The translations under genes and the position numbers were made by a program. Positions 1-9,753 of a stretch of 11,120 nt of DNA are shown in pieces. Source of the stretch: Saccoglossus kowalevskii (Eukaryota > Hemichordata > Enteropneusta > Harrimaniidae); assembly GCF_000003605.2 (NCBI RefSeq), contig NW_003154156.1:1-11120 (forward strand), given 5' to 3'. The notes under the pieces are model-generated. The model worked only from the letters and a program-made list of their open reading frames with translations. It made no database searches and was not told the origin of the DNA. How positions within the stretch are numbered: the stretch's first letter is position 1; every line of letters begins with the position of its first letter.

Positions 1-92
1 TAATTCAGTATGTTTGGCATTACAACTAGATATTGTATTCTCCAGGTAATTCAGTATGTTTGGCATTACAACTAGATATTGTATTTTCCAGG
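1..92. repeat. Two leading 46-bp monomers
   Basis: Monomers 1-46 and 47-92 are both of the GTATG, CATTACAAC type. They are followed abruptly by a long run of 47-bp copies. The second has TATTTTCC in place of TATTCTCC, as does the next monomer (93-139). The left edge starts cleanly inside the array, so it is a window cut and not an array boundary. Confidence 0.9.
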
Positions 93-985
93 TAAGTCAG
101 TGTGTTTGGCATGTACAACTAGATATTGTATTTTCCAGGTAATTCAGTATGTTTGGCATGTACAACTAGATATTGTATTCTCCAGGTAAGTCAGTGTGTT
201 TGGCATGTACAACTAGATATTGTATTCTCCAGGTAATTCAGTGTGTTTGGCATGTACAACTAGATATTGTATTCTCCAGGTAATTCAGTGTGTTTGGCAT
301 GTACAACTAGATATTGTATTCTCCAGATAATTCAGTATGTTTGGCATGTACAACTAGATATTGTATTCTCCAGGTAATTCAGTATGTTTGGCATGTACAA
401 CTAGATATTGTATTCTCCAGGTAATTCTGTGTGTTTGGCATGTACAACTAGATATTGTATTCTCCAGGTAATTCAGTATGTTTGGCATGTACAACTAGAT
501 ATTGTATTCTCCAGGTAATTCAGTATGTTTGGCATGTACAACTAGATATTGTATTCTCCAGGTAATTCTGTGTGTTTGGCATGTACAACTAGATATTGTA
601 TTCTCCAGGTAATTCAGTATGTTTGGCATGTACAACTAGATACTGTATTCTCCAGGTAATTCAGTATGTTTGGCATGTACAACTAGATATTGTATTCTCC
701 AGGTAATTCAGTATGTTTGGCATGTACAACTAGATATTGTATTCTCCAGGTAATTCAGTGTGTTTGGCATGTACAACTAGATATTGTATTCTCCAGGTAA
801 TTCAGTGTGTTTGGCATGTACAACTAGATATTGTATTCTCCAGGTAATTCAGTATGTTTGGCATGTACAACTAGATATTGTATTCTCCAGGTAATTCAGT
901 ATGTTTGGCATGTACAACTAGATATTGTATTCTCCAGGTAAGTCAGTGTGTTTGGCATGTACAACTAGATATTGTATTCTCCAGG
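93..985. repeat. Uniform block of nineteen 47-bp monomers
   Basis: All 19 copies have the CATGTACAAC form, which is the longest run without a 46-bp copy in the window. Variation is limited: three copies start TAAGT (93, 187, 939), two have CTG in place of CAG (422, 563), one ends CCAGA (near 322-327), and one has GATACTG (610-656). The copies otherwise alternate between GTATG and GTGTG. The block lacks the linked variant markers that define the higher-order blocks further right, so it may be an older or separately homogenised part of the array. Confidence 0.9.
328..609. repeat. Duplicated 141-bp trimer
   Basis: Three monomers (GTATG, GTATG, then CTG with GTGTG, all 47 bp) occupy 328-468. The same three occur again, apparently without change, at 469-609. 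This is a short higher-order repeat of three units, the expected product of one unequal exchange or slippage event. Confidence 0.85.
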
Positions 986-1218
986 TAATTCAGTATATTT
1001 GGCATTACAACTAGATATTGTATTCTCCAGGTAATTCAGTGTGTTTGGTATGTAAAACTAGATATTGTATTTTCCAGGTAATTCAGTATGTTTGGCATGT
1101 ACAACTAGATATTGTATTTCTCCAGGTAATTCAGTGTGTTTGGCATTACAACTAGATATTGTATTCTCCAGGTAATTCAGTGTGTTTGGCATTACAACTA
1201 GATAATGTATTCTCCAGG
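986..1218. repeat. Mixed stretch of five variant monomers
   Basis: This stretch separates the uniform 47-bp block from block A. It contains a 46-bp copy with TATATTTGG (986-1031), a copy with GGTAT, GTAAAAC and TATTTTCC (1032-1078), a 48-bp copy with an extra T giving TATTTCTCC (1079-1126), a consensus 46-bp copy (1127-1172), and a 46-bp copy with GATAATG (1173-1218). Several of these changes occur once or rarely, which suggests less recent homogenisation. Confidence 0.85.
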
Positions 1219-1592
1219 TAATTCAGTATGTTTGGCATGTACAACTAGATACTGTATTCTCCAGGTAATTCAGTGTGTTTGGCATGTACAACTAGATAAT
1301 GTATTCTCCAGGTAATTCAGTGTGTTTGGCATGTACAACTAGATATTGTATTCTCCAGGTAATTCTGTGTGTTTGGCATTACAACTAGATATTGTATTCT
1401 CCAGGTAATTCAGTATGTTTGGCATGTACAACTAGATACTGTATTCTCCAGGTAATTCAGTGTGTTTGGCATGTACAACTAGATACTGTATTCTCCAGGT
1501 AATTCAGTGTGTTTGGCATGTACAACTAGATATTGTATTCTCCAGGTAATTCTGTGTGTTTGGCATTACAACTAGATATTGTATTCTCCAGG
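1219..1592. repeat. Two adjacent 187-bp tetrads (first is a variant)
   Basis: A standard tetrad is four monomers: GTATG with GATACTG (47 bp), GTGTG with GATACTG (47 bp), GTGTG with GATATTG (47 bp), and CTG with CATTACAAC (46 bp), totalling 187 bp. The copy at 1406-1592 is standard. The copy at 1219-1405 has GATAATG in its second monomer in place of GATACTG. The GATACTG variant is found almost only in these tetrads. Confidence 0.88.
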
Positions 1593-2056
1593 TAATTCAG
1601 TATGTTTGGCATTACAACTAGATATTATATTCTCCAGGTAATTCAGTGTGTTTGGCATGTACAACTAGATATTCTATTCTCCAGGTAATTCAGTGTGTTT
1701 GGCATTACAACTAGATATTGTATTCTCCAGGTAATTCAGTGTGTTTGGCATTACAACTAGATAATGTATTCTCCAGGTAATTCAGTATGTTTGGCATCAC
1801 AACTAGATATTGTATTCTCCAGGTAATTCAGTGTGTTTGGCATTACAACTAGATATTGTTTTCTCCAGGTAATTCAGTGTGTTTGGCATTACAACTAGAT
1901 ATTGTATTCTCCAGGTAATTCAGTGTGTTTGGCATGTACAACTAGATATTGTATTCTCCAGGTAATTCAGTGTGTTTGGTATGTACAACTAGATATTGTA
2001 TTCTCCAGGTAATTCAGTATGTTTGGCATGTACAACTAGATATTGTATTCTCCAGG

Positions 2057-2243
2057 TAATTCAGTATGTTTGGCATGTACAACTAGATACTGTATTCTCC
2101 AGGTAATTCAGTGTGTTTGGCATGTACAACTAGATACTGTATTCTCCAGGTAATTCAGTGTGTTTGGCATGTACAACTAGATATTGTATTCTCCAGGTAA
2201 TTCTGTGTGTTTGGCATTACAACTAGATATTGTATTCTCCAGG
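2057..2243. repeat. 187-bp tetrad, single
   Basis: The four-monomer module GATACTG, GATACTG, GATATTG, CTG/46-bp is present once, preceded by a GTATG 47-mer and followed by a plain 47-mer. Blocks B (3965-4151) and C (10639-10825) have a tetrad in the matching place. Confidence 0.88.
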
Positions 2244-2290
2244 TAATTCAGTGTGTTTGGCATGTACAACTAGATATTGTATTCTCCAGG

Positions 2291-3033
2291 TAATTCAGTA
2301 TGTTTGGCATTACAACTAGATATTATATTCTCCAGGTAATTCAGTGTGTTTGGCATGTACAACTAGATATTCTATTCTCCAGGTAATTCAGTGTGTTTGG
2401 CATCACAACTAGATATTGTATTCTCCAGGTAATTCAGTGTGTTTGGCATTACATCTAGATATTGTATTCTCCAGGTCATTCAGTGTGTTTGGCATGTACA
2501 ACTAGATATTGTATTCTCCAGGTAATTCAGTGTGTTTGGCATGTACAACTAGATATTGTATTCTCCAGGTAATTCAGTGTGTTTGGCATTACAACTAGAT
2601 ATTGTATTCTCCAGGTAATTCAGTGTGTTTGGCATTACATCTAGATATTGTATTCTCCAGGTCATTCAGTGTGTTTGGCATGTACAACTAGATATTGTAT
2701 TCTCTAGGTAATTCAGTGTGTTTGGCATTACAACTAGATATTGTATTCTCCAGGTAATTCAGTGTGTTTGGCATGTACAACTAGATATTGTATTTTCCAG
2801 GTAATTCAGTATGTTTGGCATGTACAACTAGATATTGTATTCTCCAGGTAATTCAGTATGTTTGGCATTACAACTAGATATTATATTCTCCAGGTAATTC
2901 AGTGTGTTTGGCATGTACAACTAGATATTCTATTCTCCAGGTAATTCAGTGTGTTTGGCATTACAACTAGATATTGTATTCTCCAGGTAATTCAGTGTGT
3001 TTGGCATTACAACTAGATAATGTATTCTCCAGG
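2291..3033. repeat. Linked-pair block, copy 1
   Basis: The block opens with the TATTATAT/TATTCTAT pair (2291-2383), then a CATCACAAC 46-mer, a pair in which ACATCTAG is followed by TCATT (2430-2522), two monomers, the same pair again (2616-2708, ending CTCTAGG), a 46-mer, a TATTTTCC 47-mer, a GTATG 47-mer, a second TATTATAT/TATTCTAT pair (2849-2941), a plain 46-mer and a GATAATG 46-mer. The 14 monomers at 2384-3033 match 7608-8261 marker for marker, the only difference I see being a 4-base insertion in the latter. Confidence 0.87.
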
Positions 3034-4151
3034 TAATTCAGTATGTTTGGCATGTACAACTAGATACTGTATTCTCCAGGTAATTCAGTGTGTTTGGCAT
3101 GTACAACTAGATACTGTATTCTCCAGGTAATTCAGTGTGTTTGGCATGTACAACTAGATATTGTATTCTCCAGGTAATTCTGTGTGTTTGGCATTACAAC
3201 TAGATATTGTATTCTCCAGGTAATTCAGTATGTTTGGCATGTACAACTAGATACTGTATTCTCCAGGTAATTCAGTGTGTTTGGCATGTACAACTAGATA
3301 CTGTATTCTCCAGGTAATTCAGTGTGTTTGGCATGTACAACTAGATATTGTATTCTCCAGGTAATTCTGTGTGTTTGGCATTACAACTAGATATTGTATT
3401 CTCCAGGTAATTCAGTATGTTTGGCATTACAACTAGATATTATATTCTCCAGGTAATTCAGTGTGTTTGGCATGTACAACTAGATATTCTATTCTCCAGG
3501 TAATTCAGTGTGTTTGGCATTACAACTAGATATTGTATTCTCCAGGTAATTCAGTGTGTTTGGCATTACAACTAGATAATGTATTCTCCAGGTAATTCAG
3601 TATGTTTGGCATCACAACTAGATATTGTATTCTCCAGGTAATTCAGTATGTTTGGCATCACAACTAGATATTGTATTCTCCAGGTAATTCAGTGTGTTTG
3701 GCATTACAACTAGATATTGTTTTCTCCAGGTAATTCAGTGTGTTTGGCATTACAACTAGATATTGTATTCTCCAGGTAATTCAGAATGTTTGGCATGTAC
3801 AACTAGATATTGTATTCTCCAGGTAATTCAGTGTGTTTGGCATGTACAACTAGATATTGTATTCTCCAGGTAATTCAGTGTGTTTGGTATGTACAACTAG
3901 ATATTGTATTCTCCAGGTAATTCAGTATGTTTGGCATGTACAACTAGATATTGTATTCTCCAGGTAATTCAGTATGTTTGGCATGTACAACTAGATACTG
4001 TATTCTCCAGGTAATTCAGTGTGTTTGGCATGTACAACTAGATACTGTATTCTCCAGGTAATTCAGTGTGTTTGGCATGTACAACTAGATATTGTATTCT
4101 CCAGGTAATTCTGTGTGTTTGGCATTACAACTAGATATTGTATTCTCCAGG
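3034..4151. repeat. Higher-order block B (24 monomers)
   Basis: The order follows block A: two tetrads (3034-3220, 3221-3407), the TATTATAT/TATTCTAT pair (3408-3500), plain 46-mer, GATAATG 46-mer, CATCACAAC 46-mers, TGTTTTCT 46-mer (3685-3730), plain 46-mer, a CAGAATG 47-mer (3777-3823), a 47-mer, a GGTAT 47-mer, a GTATG 47-mer and a tetrad (3965-4151). Two differences from A stand out: the CATCACAAC monomer is doubled (3593-3638 and 3639-3684), and a CAGAATG monomer is present that A lacks but C has. Confidence 0.88.
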
Positions 4152-4987
4152 TAATTCAGTGTGTTTGGCATGTACAACTAGATATTGTATTCTCCAGGTA
4201 ATTCAGTATGTTTGGCATGTACAACTAGATATTGTATTCTCCAGGTAATTCAGTGTGTTTGGCATGTACAACTAGATATTGTATTCTCCAGGTAATTCAG
4301 TGTGTTTGGCATTACAACTAGATATTGTATTCTCCAGGTAATTCAGTGTGTTTGGCATTACATCTAGATATTGTATTCTCCAGGTCATTCAGTGTGTTTG
4401 GCATTACAACTAGATATTGTATTCTCCAGGTAATTCAGTGTGTTTGGCATTACAACTAGATATTGTATTCTCCAGGTAATTCAGTGTGTTTGGCATGTAC
4501 AACTAGATATTGTATTCTCCAGGTAATTCAGTGTGTTTGGCATTACAACTAGATATTGTATTCTCCAGGTAATTCAGTGTGTTTGGCATTACATCTAGAT
4601 ATTGTATTCTCCAGGTCATTCAGTGTGTTTGGCATGTACAACTAGATATTGTATTCACTAGGTAATTCAGTGTGTTTGGCATTACAACTAGATATTGTAT
4701 TCTCCAGGTAATTCAGTGTGTTTGGCATGTACAACTAGATATTGTATTCTCCAGGTAATTCAGTATGTTTGGCATGTACAACTAGATATTGTATTCTCCA
4801 GGTAATTCAGTATGTTTGGCATTACAACTAGATATTGTATTCTCCAGGTAATTCAGTGTGTTTGGCATGTACAACTAGATATTCTATTCTCCAGGTAATT
4901 CAGTGTGTTTGGCATTACAACTAGATATTGTATTCTCCAGGTAATTCAGTGTGTTTGGCATTACAACTAGATAATGTATTCTCCAGG
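4152..4987. repeat. Linked-pair block, diverged copy
   Basis: This 18-monomer stretch follows the order of 7467-8261 but has one extra monomer. Its ACATCTAG/TCATT pairs lie at 4339-4430 and 4570-4662, five monomers apart instead of four; the first pair has a 46-bp second member. The second pair ends CACTAGG where related copies have CTCTAGG. The later TATTATAT/TATTCTAT pair has lost its first marker (4803-4848 reads TATTGTAT) but keeps the second (4849-4895). It ends with the GATAATG 46-mer at 4942-4987. Confidence 0.83.
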
Positions 4988-5966
4988 TAATTCAGTATGT
5001 TTGGCATCACAACTAGATATTGTATTTTCCAGGTAATTCAGTGTGTTTGGCATTACAACTAGATATTGTATTTTCCAGGTAATTCAGTATGTTTGGCATT
5101 ACAACTAGATATTGTATTCTCCAGGTAATTCAGTGTGTTTGGCATGTACAACTAGATACTGTATTCTCCAGGTAATTCAGTATGTTTGGTATGTACAACT
5201 AGATATTGTATTTTCCAGGTAATTCAGTATGTTTGGCATGTACAACTAGATATTGTATTCTCCAGGTAATTCTGTGTGTTTGGCATTACAACTAGATATT
5301 GTATTCTCCAGGTAATTCAGTGTGTTTGGTATGTACAACTAGATATTGTATTTTCCAGGTAATTCAGTGTGTTTGGTATGTACAACTAGATATTGTATTC
5401 TCCAGGTAATTCAGTGTGTTTGGTATGTACAACTAGATATTGTATTCTCCAGGTAATTCAGTATGTTTGGCATTACAACTAGATATTGTATATTCCAGGT
5501 AATTCAGTATGTTTGGCATGTACAACTAGATATTGTATTCTCCAGGTAATTCAGTGTGTTTGGCATTACAACTTGATATTGTATTCTCCAGGTAATTCAG
5601 TGTGTTTGGTATGTACAACTAGATATTGTATTTTCCAGGTAATTCAGTGTGTTTGGTATGTACAACTAGATATTGTATTCTCCAGGTAATTCAGTGTGTT
5701 TGGTATGTACAACTAGATATTGTATTTTCCAGGTAATTCAGTGTGTTTGGCATTACAACTAGATATTGTATTCTCCAGGTAATTCAGTGTGTTTGGTATG
5801 TACAACTAGATATTGTATTTTCCAGGTAATTCAGTGTGTTTGGCATTACAACTAGATATTGTATTCTCCAGGTAATTCAGTATGTTTGGCATGTACAACT
5901 AGATATTGTATTCTCCAGGTAATTCAGTATGTTTGGCATGTACAACTAGATATTGTATTCTCCAGG

Positions 5967-6154
5967 TAATTCAGTGTGTTTGGCATGTACAACTAGTTAT
6001 TGTATTCTCAAGGTAATTCAGTGTGTTTGGTATGTACAACTAGATATTCTATTCTCCGGGTAATTAAGTATGTTTGGCATGTACAACTAGATATTGTATT
6101 CTCCGGGTAATTCAGTGTGTTTGGCATGTACAACTAGTTATTGTATTCTCAAGG
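5967..6154. repeat. Four-monomer group with CTCAAGG and CTCCGGG endings
   Basis: The first and fourth monomers (5967-6013, 6108-6154) share TAGTTATTG and CTCAAGG. The two between them (6014-6060, 6061-6107) share CTCCGGG, seen nowhere else. The shared double variants show that the outer monomers descend from one copy. The two CTCCGGG endings supply two of the few CpG dinucleotides in the window. Confidence 0.8.
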
Positions 6155-6575
6155 TAATTCAGTATGTTTGGCATGTACAACTAGATATTGTATTCTCCAG
6201 GTAAGTCAGTGTGTTTGGTATGTACAACTAGATATTGTATTCTCCAGGTAATTCAGTGTGTTTGGCATCACAACTAGATATTGTATTCTCCAGGTAATTC
6301 AGTGTGTTTGGTATGTACAACTAGATATTGTATTCTCCAGGTAATTCAGTGTGTTTGGTATGTACAACTAGATATTGTATTCTCCAGGTAATTCAGTGTG
6401 TTTGGCATCACAACTAGATATTGTATTCTCCAGGTAATTCAGTGTGTTTGGTATGTACAACTAGATATTGTATTCTCCAGGTAATTCAGTATGTTTGGCA
6501 TGTACAACTAGATATTGTATTCTCCAGGTAATTCAGTGTGTTTGGCATGTACAACTAGATATTGTATTCTCCAGG

Positions 6576-6623
6576 TAAGTCAGTGTGTTTGGCATCACAA
6601 CTAGGTATTGTTATTTCTCCAGG
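6576..6623. repeat. 48-bp monomer with small insertion
   Basis: This copy belongs to the 46-bp CATCACAAC class but reads CTAGGTATTGTTATTTCTCC, giving two extra bases and a G for A change. It also starts with the rare TAAGT variant. It is the only copy of this form. Confidence 0.85.
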
Positions 6624-6904
6624 TAATTCAGTGTGTTTGCCATGTACAACTAGATATTATATTCTCCAGGTAATTCAGTAAGTTTGGCATGTACAACTAG
6701 ATATTGTATTCTCCAGGTAATTAAGTATGTTTGGCATGTACAACTAGATATTGTATTCTCCAGGTAATTCAGTGCGTTTGGCATCACAACTAGATATTGT
6801 ATTCTCCAGGTAATTCTGTGTGTTTGGTATGTACAACTAGATATTGTATTTTCCAGGTAATTCAGTATGTTTGGCATGTACAACTAGATATTGTATTCTC
6901 CAGG

Positions 6905-7466
6905 TAAGTCAGTGTGTTTGGCATGTGCAACTAGATATTGTATTCTCCAGGTAATTCAGTATGTTTGGCATGTACAACTAGATATTGTATTCTCCAGGTA
7001 ATTCAGTATGTTTGGCATGTACAACTAGATACTGTATTCTCCAGGTAATTCAGTGTGTTTGGCATGTACAACTAGATACTGTATTCTCCAGGTAATTCAG
7101 TGTGTTTGGCATGTACAACTAGATATTGTATTCTCCAGGTAATTCTGTGTGTTTGGCATTACAACTAGATATTGTATTCTCCAGGTAATTCAGTGTGTTT
7201 GGCATGTGCAACTAGATATTGTATTCTCCAGGTAATTCAGTATGTTTGGCATGTACAACTAGATATTGTATTCTCCAGGTAATTCAGTATGTTTGGCATG
7301 TACAACTAGATACTGTATTCTCCAGGTAATTCAGTGTGTTTGGCATGTACAACTAGATACTGTATTCTCCAGGTAATTCAGTGTGTTTGGCATGTACAAC
7401 TAGATATTGTATTCTCCAGGTAATTCTGTGTGTTTGGCATTACAACTAGATATTGTATTCTCCAGG
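6905..7466. repeat. 281-bp hexamer in tandem duplicate
   Basis: Each half is a CATGTGCAAC 47-mer, a GTATG 47-mer and a 187-bp tetrad. The halves are 6905-7185 and 7186-7466, both exactly 281 bp. The visible difference is at the first monomer, which starts TAAGT in the first half and TAATT in the second. CATGTGCAAC is a rare variant found otherwise only at 8914-8960 and 9660-9706, which supports a true duplication. Confidence 0.87.
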
Positions 7467-8261
7467 TAATTCAGTGTGTTTGGCATGTACAACTAGATAT
7501 TGTATTCTCCAGGTAATTCAGTATGTTTGGCATGTACAACTAGATATTGTATTCTCCAGGTAATTCAGTGTGTTTGGCATGTACAACTAGATATTGTATT
7601 CTCCAGGTAATTCAGTGTGTTTGGCATCACAACTAGATATTGTATTCTCCAGGTAATTCAGTGTGTTTGGCATTACATCTAGATATTGTATTCTCCAGGT
7701 CATTCAGTGTGTTTGGCATGTACAACTAGATATTGTATTCTCCAGGTAATTCAGTGTGTTTGGCATGTACAACTAGATATTGTATTCTCCAGGTAATTCA
7801 GTGTGTTTGGCATTACAACTAGATATTGTATTCTCCAGGTAATTCAGTGTGTTTGGCATTACATCTAGATATTGTATTCTCCAGGTCATTCAGTGTGTTT
7901 GGCATGTACAACTAGATATTGTATTCTCTAGGTAATTCAGTGTGTTTGGCATTACAACTAGATATTGTATTCTCCAGGTAATTCAGTGTGTTTGGCATGT
8001 ACAACTAGATATTGTATTTTCCAGGTAATTCAGTATGTTTGGCATGTACAACTAGATATTGTATTCTCCAGGTAATTCAGTATGTTTGGCATTACAACTA
8101 GATATTATATTCTCCAGGTAATTCAGTGTGTTTGGCATGTACAACTAGATATTCTATTCTCCAGGTAATTCAGTGTGTTTGGCATTACAACTAGATATTG
8201 TATTCTCCAGGTAATTCAGTGCATGTGTTTGGCATTACAACTAGATAATGTATTCTCCAGG
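7467..8261. repeat. Linked-pair block, copy 2
   Basis: Seventeen monomers repeat the order seen at 2244-3033: ACATCTAG/TCATT pairs at 7654-7746 and 7840-7932 (the second ending CTCTAGG), a TATTTTCC 47-mer (7979-8025), the TATTATAT/TATTCTAT pair (8073-8165), a plain 46-mer, and a GATAATG monomer. The first TATTATAT/TATTCTAT pair of copy 1 is represented here by unmarked 47-mers (7514-7607). The last monomer is expanded to 50 bp. Confidence 0.86.
8212..8261. repeat. 50-bp monomer with 4-base insertion
   Basis: This GATAATG copy reads CAGTGCATGTGTTTGG where its relatives read CAGTGTGTTTGG, an insertion of four bases at about 8221-8224. The inserted bases can be read as GCAT, which also occurs further along the monomer in GGCATG, so copying from a nearby motif or slippage is plausible. 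It is the longest monomer in the window. Confidence 0.88.
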
Positions 8262-9753
8262 TAATTCAGTATGTTTGGCATCACAACTAGATATTGTATT
8301 CTCCAGGTAATTCAGTGTGTTTGGCATTACAACTAGATATTGTTTTCTCCAGGTAATTCAGTGTGTTTGGCATTACAACTAGATATTGTATTCTCCAGGT
8401 AATTCAGAATGTTTGGCATGTACAACTAGATATTGTATTCTCCAGGTAATTCAGTGTGTTTGGCATGTACAACTAGATATTGTATTCTCCAGGTAATTCA
8501 GTGTGTTTGGTATGTACAACTAGATATTGTATTCTCCAGGTAATTCAGTGTGTTTTGCATTATAACTAGATATTGTATTCGCCAGGTAATTCAGTGTGTT
8601 TGGCATTACAACTGCATATTGTATTCTCCATGTAATTCAGTGTGTTTGGCATGTACAACTATATATTGTATTCTCGAGGTAATTCAGTGCGTTTGGCATC
8701 ACAACTAGATATTGTATTCTCCAGGCAATTCTGTGTGTTTGGTATGTACAACTAGATATTGTATTTTCCAGGTAATTCAGTATGTTTGGCATGTACAACT
8801 AGATATTGTATTCTCCAGGTAATTCAGTATGTTTGGCATGTACAACTAGATATTGTATTCTCCAGGTAATTCAGTGTGTTTGGTATGTACAACTAGATAT
8901 TGTATTCTCCAGGTAATTCAGTATGTTTGGCATGTGCAACTAGATATTGTATTCTCCAGGTAATTCAGTATGTTTGGCATGTACAACTAGATATTGTATT
9001 CTCCAGGTAATTCAGTATATTTGGCATCACAACTAGATATTGTATTCTCCAGGTAATTCAGTGTGTTTGGCATTACAACTAGATATTGTTTTCTCCAGGT
9101 AATTCAGTGTGTTTGGCATTACAACTAGATATTGTATTCTCCAGGTAATTCAGAATGTTTGGCATGTACAACTAGATATTGTATTCTCCAGGTAATTCAG
9201 TGTGTTTGGCATGTACAACTAGATATTGTATTCTCCAGGTAATTCAGTGTGTTTGGTATGTACAACTAGATATTGTATTCTCCAGGTAATTCAGTGTGTT
9301 TTGCATTATAACTAGATATTGTATTCGCCAGGTAATTCAGTGTGTTTGGCATTACAACTGCATATTGTATTCTCCATGTAATTCAGTGTGTTTGGCATGT
9401 ACAACTATATATTGTATTCTCGAGGTAATTCAGTGCGTTTGGCATCACAACTAGATATTGTATTCTCCAGGCAATTCTGTGTGTTTGGTATGTACAACTA
9501 GATATTGTATTTTCCAGGTAATTCAGTATGTTTGGCATGTACAACTAGATATTGTATTCTCCAGGTAATTCAGTATGTTTGGCATGTACAACTAGATATT
9601 GTATTCTCCAGGTAATTCAGTGTGTTTGGTATGTACAACTAGATATTGTATTCTCCAGGTAATTCAGTATGTTTGGCATGTGCAACTAGATATTGTATTC
9701 TCCAGGTAATTCAGTATGTTTGGCATGTACAACTAGATATTGTATTCTCCAGG
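8262..9753. repeat. 746-bp, 16-monomer segment in tandem duplicate
   Basis: Copies are 8262-9007 and 9008-9753, both exactly 746 bp. The order is CATCACAAC, TGTTTTCT, plain 46-mer, CAGAATG, 47-mer, GGTAT, then four strongly marked monomers (TTTTGCATTATAAC with TTCGCC; CTGCATATT with CCATG; CTATATATT with CTCGAGG; CAGTGCG with CATCACAAC), a monomer starting CAATTCTG, and five more. All these private changes occur in both copies. Reading the two by eye, I find one difference: G at 8273 against A at 9019. The duplication is therefore recent or kept identical by gene conversion; an assembly duplication is the alternative. Confidence 0.93.

Larger units (their letters stand above)
1219..2290. repeat. 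Higher-order block A (23 monomers)
   Basis: In order the block holds: a tetrad variant (1219-1405), a standard tetrad (1406-1592), the linked pair TATTATAT then TATTCTAT (1593-1685), a plain 46-mer, a GATAATG 46-mer (1732-1777), a CATCACAAC 46-mer (1778-1823), a TGTTTTCT 46-mer (1824-1869), a plain 46-mer, a 47-mer, a GGTAT 47-mer (1963-2009), a GTATG 47-mer, another tetrad (2057-2243) and a plain 47-mer. Nearly the same order of private markers recurs at 3034-4198 and 9754-10872. Because the marker variants are rare elsewhere, the shared order means shared descent by copying of the whole segment and not independent mutation. Confidence 0.88.
4988..6904. repeat. Irregular, diverged part of the array
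   Basis: These 41 monomers do not follow the ordered blocks on either side. GGTAT monomers are concentrated here, as are TATTTTCC endings. Singletons and rare forms are also common: GTATATTCC (5454-5499), ACTTGATATT (5547-5592), TAGTTATTG with CTCAAGG (5967-6013 and 6108-6154), CTCCGGG (6014-6060 and 6061-6107), TAATTAAG (6061, 6718), TTTGCCATG (6624-6670) and GTAAGTTTGG (6671-6717). A short alternation of CATCACAAC and GGTAT monomers occupies 6249-6481. The zone may be less recently homogenised than its surroundings. Confidence 0.85.

Noticed and set aside
2430-2475. Palindrome ATCTAGAT in the ACATCTAG monomers
   Set aside because: It arises from one A-to-T change next to the common CTAGAT; an 8-base palindrome made by a single substitution is not evidence of a binding site.
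5486-5689. 67-residue open frame on the + strand
   Set aside because: It is a translation of the repeat unit in shifting frames, with no initiation context, no non-repeat sequence and a stop as soon as the 46/47 alternation breaks. Not a gene.
6650-6883. 77-residue open frame on the - strand
   Set aside because: It also lies wholly within repeat monomers and shows the same short peptide motifs repeated from each copy. Its openness follows from monomer lengths; no coding evidence.
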